This document shows positions 5,902-7,487 of a stretch of 7,487 bases of DNA, piece after piece. The stretch comes from an uncultured Selenomonadales bacterium. Lineage in GTDB: Bacteria; Bacillota; Negativicutes; Selenomonadales; Selenomonadaceae. The stretch is taken from NCBI GenBank assembly GCA_937910665.1, contig CALEPR010000185.1:1-7487 (forward strand). Reading direction: 5' to 3'. A model generated the notes under the pieces. The model did no database searches. It was not told the DNA's origin and worked only from the letters and a program-made list of their open reading frames with translations. The translations under genes and the position numbers were made by a program. Position 1 is the stretch's first letter. Every line of letters begins with the position of its first letter.

Positions 5902-5926
5902 AAAAAAAAAATAAGTCCGAAGGCTC
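5902..5926 (-). terminator. Weakened terminator between the two flavoprotein genes
   Basis: On the minus strand the hairpin GAGCC, loop TTCG, GACTT is followed by A and a ten-base T-run, like the terminator at 4335-4356. The second pair from the loop is a C-A mismatch and the outer pair is G-T, so the stem is much weaker. Some read-through from copy B into copy A is likely. Confidence 0.65.
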
Positions 5927-5940
5927 GAAAAAAAATTTTT

Positions 5941-7428
5941 TTAACCTTGACTTACATAACTGCGAAGATTTTCAGGAATTTTATCCCACTCGACAGAATT
6001 TGCGGAAATATTTTTTTTCAGCGAATAAGCCGCCGCAATTCCGGCCGCCTCTCCGATACTCATGCAAGTCGGCTGAATCCTCATCGACGCTTGCAAAATA
6101 AAACTCGCACTAATGCAACGACCTGTGACAATTAAATTTGAAATTTTTTCTGTAATCAGCGAACGATACGGAATTTCATAAAAGCCACCTTTCGGCAATT
6201 TTTCAGAAACTTTTTCGCCGTGAGCATCGATAAACCAAGCCGTCTGACAAACCGCATCGGGAAATCTGCTTTGATTGTGATAATCGTCTTCGACCAAAAA
6301 ATATTTTCCTTTAATTCGCCAAGATTCACGAGCCCCCAACATTGTCGCTTCTCTGCTGATATATGCGTTTTCAAAGCCCGGCAAATGTTTCACCAAATAA
6401 TTTGCCATATTTCTCATCATTTTTCTGCCGTAAGTAACCGCCTTGCTGTATTCAATCGGATCTGTCGATTTAAATTTTACGGGAATTTCAGGAAAATTGC
6501 AGCTCATAACGCCATTTTTTCCGATAATCGAATACGCCTGCATATATTCCGCTTCTTCTTGAGAAAGTTCGCCGCTCTCAACGCCTTTTGCCATTAAATC
6601 TTCCAGCTTGTAACGCTGTGTTCTGTGCATTGCCTCAGCAATTTCAAAATAAGGCGGCTTACTTTTGCACCAATCCTCTTTCAGTTCAATCGCAACATAA
6701 TTATAAAGTTTGTCAATGTCAATTCCGCCCATTTCAAATCGAAAACTTAACGGCTGATTATTTCCGGTTTTTTCGTAACCGCGTTCATAATCAACGCCGA
6801 CATTTCTCGACAAATATGCGTCGCCCGTCGAGTCTATGAAAATTTTTGCTTTTATCGCCGCAAGTCCCGCGATTGTCTGCACGATACACGCAGAAATTTT
6901 TTTATTTGAACTTATCGCATCAACCAAAACAGTTTCATACAAAATATTTACTCCGTTTTCTTCGCACATTTCATCATAAATCAAACTCAAAATTTCGGGA
7001 TTGTGCCAAGTTTGTTGAGTAACGCCGTCATAAGGATAAATATTTTTTTCTATAAGACGATTTTTTATTTCTGCAACATACGGAGTATCGGAATTTGGCG
7101 CGTGAGTGTCCATAAAAGGATAAACGCAACCCAAAACCGCAAGCCCACCGAGAGCAATTCCTCTTTCAATCAAAACAACTTTTGCACCATTTTTTGCAGC
7201 AGAGATTGCCGCCGCAGTTCCCGAAGGTCCGCCGCCGCAAACGCAAACATCAACATCATAAAGCACGGGAATATTTTTTCCTGCGTATTTAATTTTTTCG
7301 CCGGGAATTTTTTCTTCAGCAGAAACTTTTTCAATATCAACAGAATTACTCAAAATTGCTCCCGCAGTCGTCAAGCCTGCAATTTTAAAAAAATCTCGCC
7401 GAGAAATCGGAATAGAAAAACTTTTCAC
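5941..7428 (-). CDS. Tat-exported FAD-dependent oxidoreductase (FAD_oxidored family), copy B
   Basis: A 495-residue paralogue of the neighbouring flavoprotein, with the same layout. The Tat signal has SRRDFFK (R10, R11) and a hydrophobic stretch AGLTTAGAILSNS, with a likely cleavage near VSAEE (35-39). The Rossmann motif DVCVCGGGPSGTAAA (GGGPSG at 65-70) ends with E88. FIDSTGDAYLSRNVG, RESWRIKGKYFLVEDDY and the C-terminal GRCIS...IQPTCMSIGEAAGIA segment (436-465) follow. The start codon is GTG, seven bases after a strong GGAGG. The region around residues 90-150 and 195-300 differs most from copy A, which could mean a different substrate or partner. The promoter was not found in the 59 bases to the window edge, so this may be the second gene of a unit that starts outside. 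The reaction is unknown. Confidence 0.88.
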   Translation of the reverse strand: MKSFSIPISRRDFFKIAGLTTAGAILSNSVDIEKVSAEEKIPGEKIKYAGKNIPVLYDVDVCVCGGGPSGTAAAISAAKNGAKVVLIERGIALGGLAVLGCVYPFMDTHAPNSDTPYVAEIKNRLIEKNIYPYDGVTQQTWHNPEILSLIYDEMCEENGVNILYETVLVDAISSNKKISACIVQTIAGLAAIKAKIFIDSTGDAYLSRNVGVDYERGYEKTGNNQPLSFRFEMGGIDIDKLYNYVAIELKEDWCKSKPPYFEIAEAMHRTQRYKLEDLMAKGVESGELSQEEAEYMQAYSIIGKNGVMSCNFPEIPVKFKSTDPIEYSKAVTYGRKMMRNMANYLVKHLPGFENAYISREATMLGARESWRIKGKYFLVEDDYHNQSRFPDAVCQTAWFIDAHGEKVSEKLPKGGFYEIPYRSLITEKISNLIVTGRCISASFILQASMRIQPTCMSIGEAAGIAAAYSLKKNISANSVEWDKIPENLRSYVSQG

Positions 7429-7433
7429 AAAAA

Positions 7434-7440
7434 CACCTCC
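7434..7440 (-). promoter_or_regulatory. Ribosome binding site supporting a GTG start for copy B
   Basis: GGAGGTG on the minus strand sits at normal spacing before GTG 7428. No ATG is available nearby, and the encoded start MKSFSIPISRRDFF aligns with MNFSIPISRRDFF of copy A, which confirms the GTG start. Confidence 0.85.
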
Positions 7441-7487
7441 GTTATGTAAAGACCTGTCAAGTATTTTTTGAGGACACGGGGAAAGAA

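Noticed and set aside
6220..6597. A 125-codon plus-strand open frame inside flavoprotein copy B
   Set aside because: It is antisense to conserved FAD-oxidoreductase sequence, with a Phe/Ile/His-rich translation and no ribosome site, so it is a shadow.
7003..7449. A 148-codon plus-strand open frame opposite the start of flavoprotein copy B
   Set aside because: It lies wholly antisense to a convincing gene, has no ribosome site or recognisable domain, and has a low-complexity Asn/Phe/Ser/Arg-rich composition typical of a shadow frame.
7455..7460. A perfect TTGACA on the minus strand upstream of flavoprotein copy B
   Set aside because: At 16-18 bases downstream there is only the ribosome binding site and no -10-like hexamer, so I do not call a promoter. 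It could be part of a regulator site, but there is nothing to support that.

Overview
The window comes from a low-GC bacterium with Bacillota-like expression signals: strong GGAGG-type ribosome sites, TTGACA/TATAAT-type promoters, extended -10 promoters, and short hairpins followed by T-runs. Two Tat-exported flavoproteins and a sucrose-type PTS permease would suit an anaerobic, sugar-fermenting gut or rumen Bacillota, possibly one of the Negativicutes. That placement is inferred from style, not from a marker gene.

Seven protein genes fill the window and no gene-free stretch exceeds 300 bases. Six lie on the minus strand and one on the plus strand. From left to right they are: a sucrose-type PTS EIIBC permease (92-1480); an aldo/keto reductase (1637-2497) divergently paired with a MerR-family regulator on the plus strand (2574-2966); a radical SAM protein of unknown function (3000-3881); a small ribbon-helix-helix DNA-binding protein (3971-4246); and two tandem paralogous Tat-signal FAD-dependent oxidoreductases (4372-5856 and 5941-7428). 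Almost every gene ends in its own terminator hairpin and most have a recognisable promoter. The region therefore looks like a row of short, separately controlled units rather than one operon. The likely exception is the flavoprotein pair, whose intervening terminator is weakened by a mismatch.

There is little evidence of a single shared pathway. The MerR/reductase pair looks like a self-contained aldehyde or electrophile response module: the regulator has a cysteine in the NmlR/AdhR-type position, and the reductase promoter has an 18-bp spacer carrying a dyad. The RHH gene appears to control itself: an exact 22-bp repeat occurs twice, one copy filling the spacer of its promoter and the other just upstream. 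The two flavoproteins are the product of a duplication that included the terminator; they have diverged to roughly half identity but keep patches of near-identical DNA at both ends and in the middle.

No clearly new multi-gene system is visible. The best leads are the RHH gene with its repeated operator, the duplicated exported flavoproteins, and the radical SAM enzyme. No tRNA, rRNA, CRISPR array, insertion sequence or riboswitch was found. Positions 1-61 hold no gene I can support.
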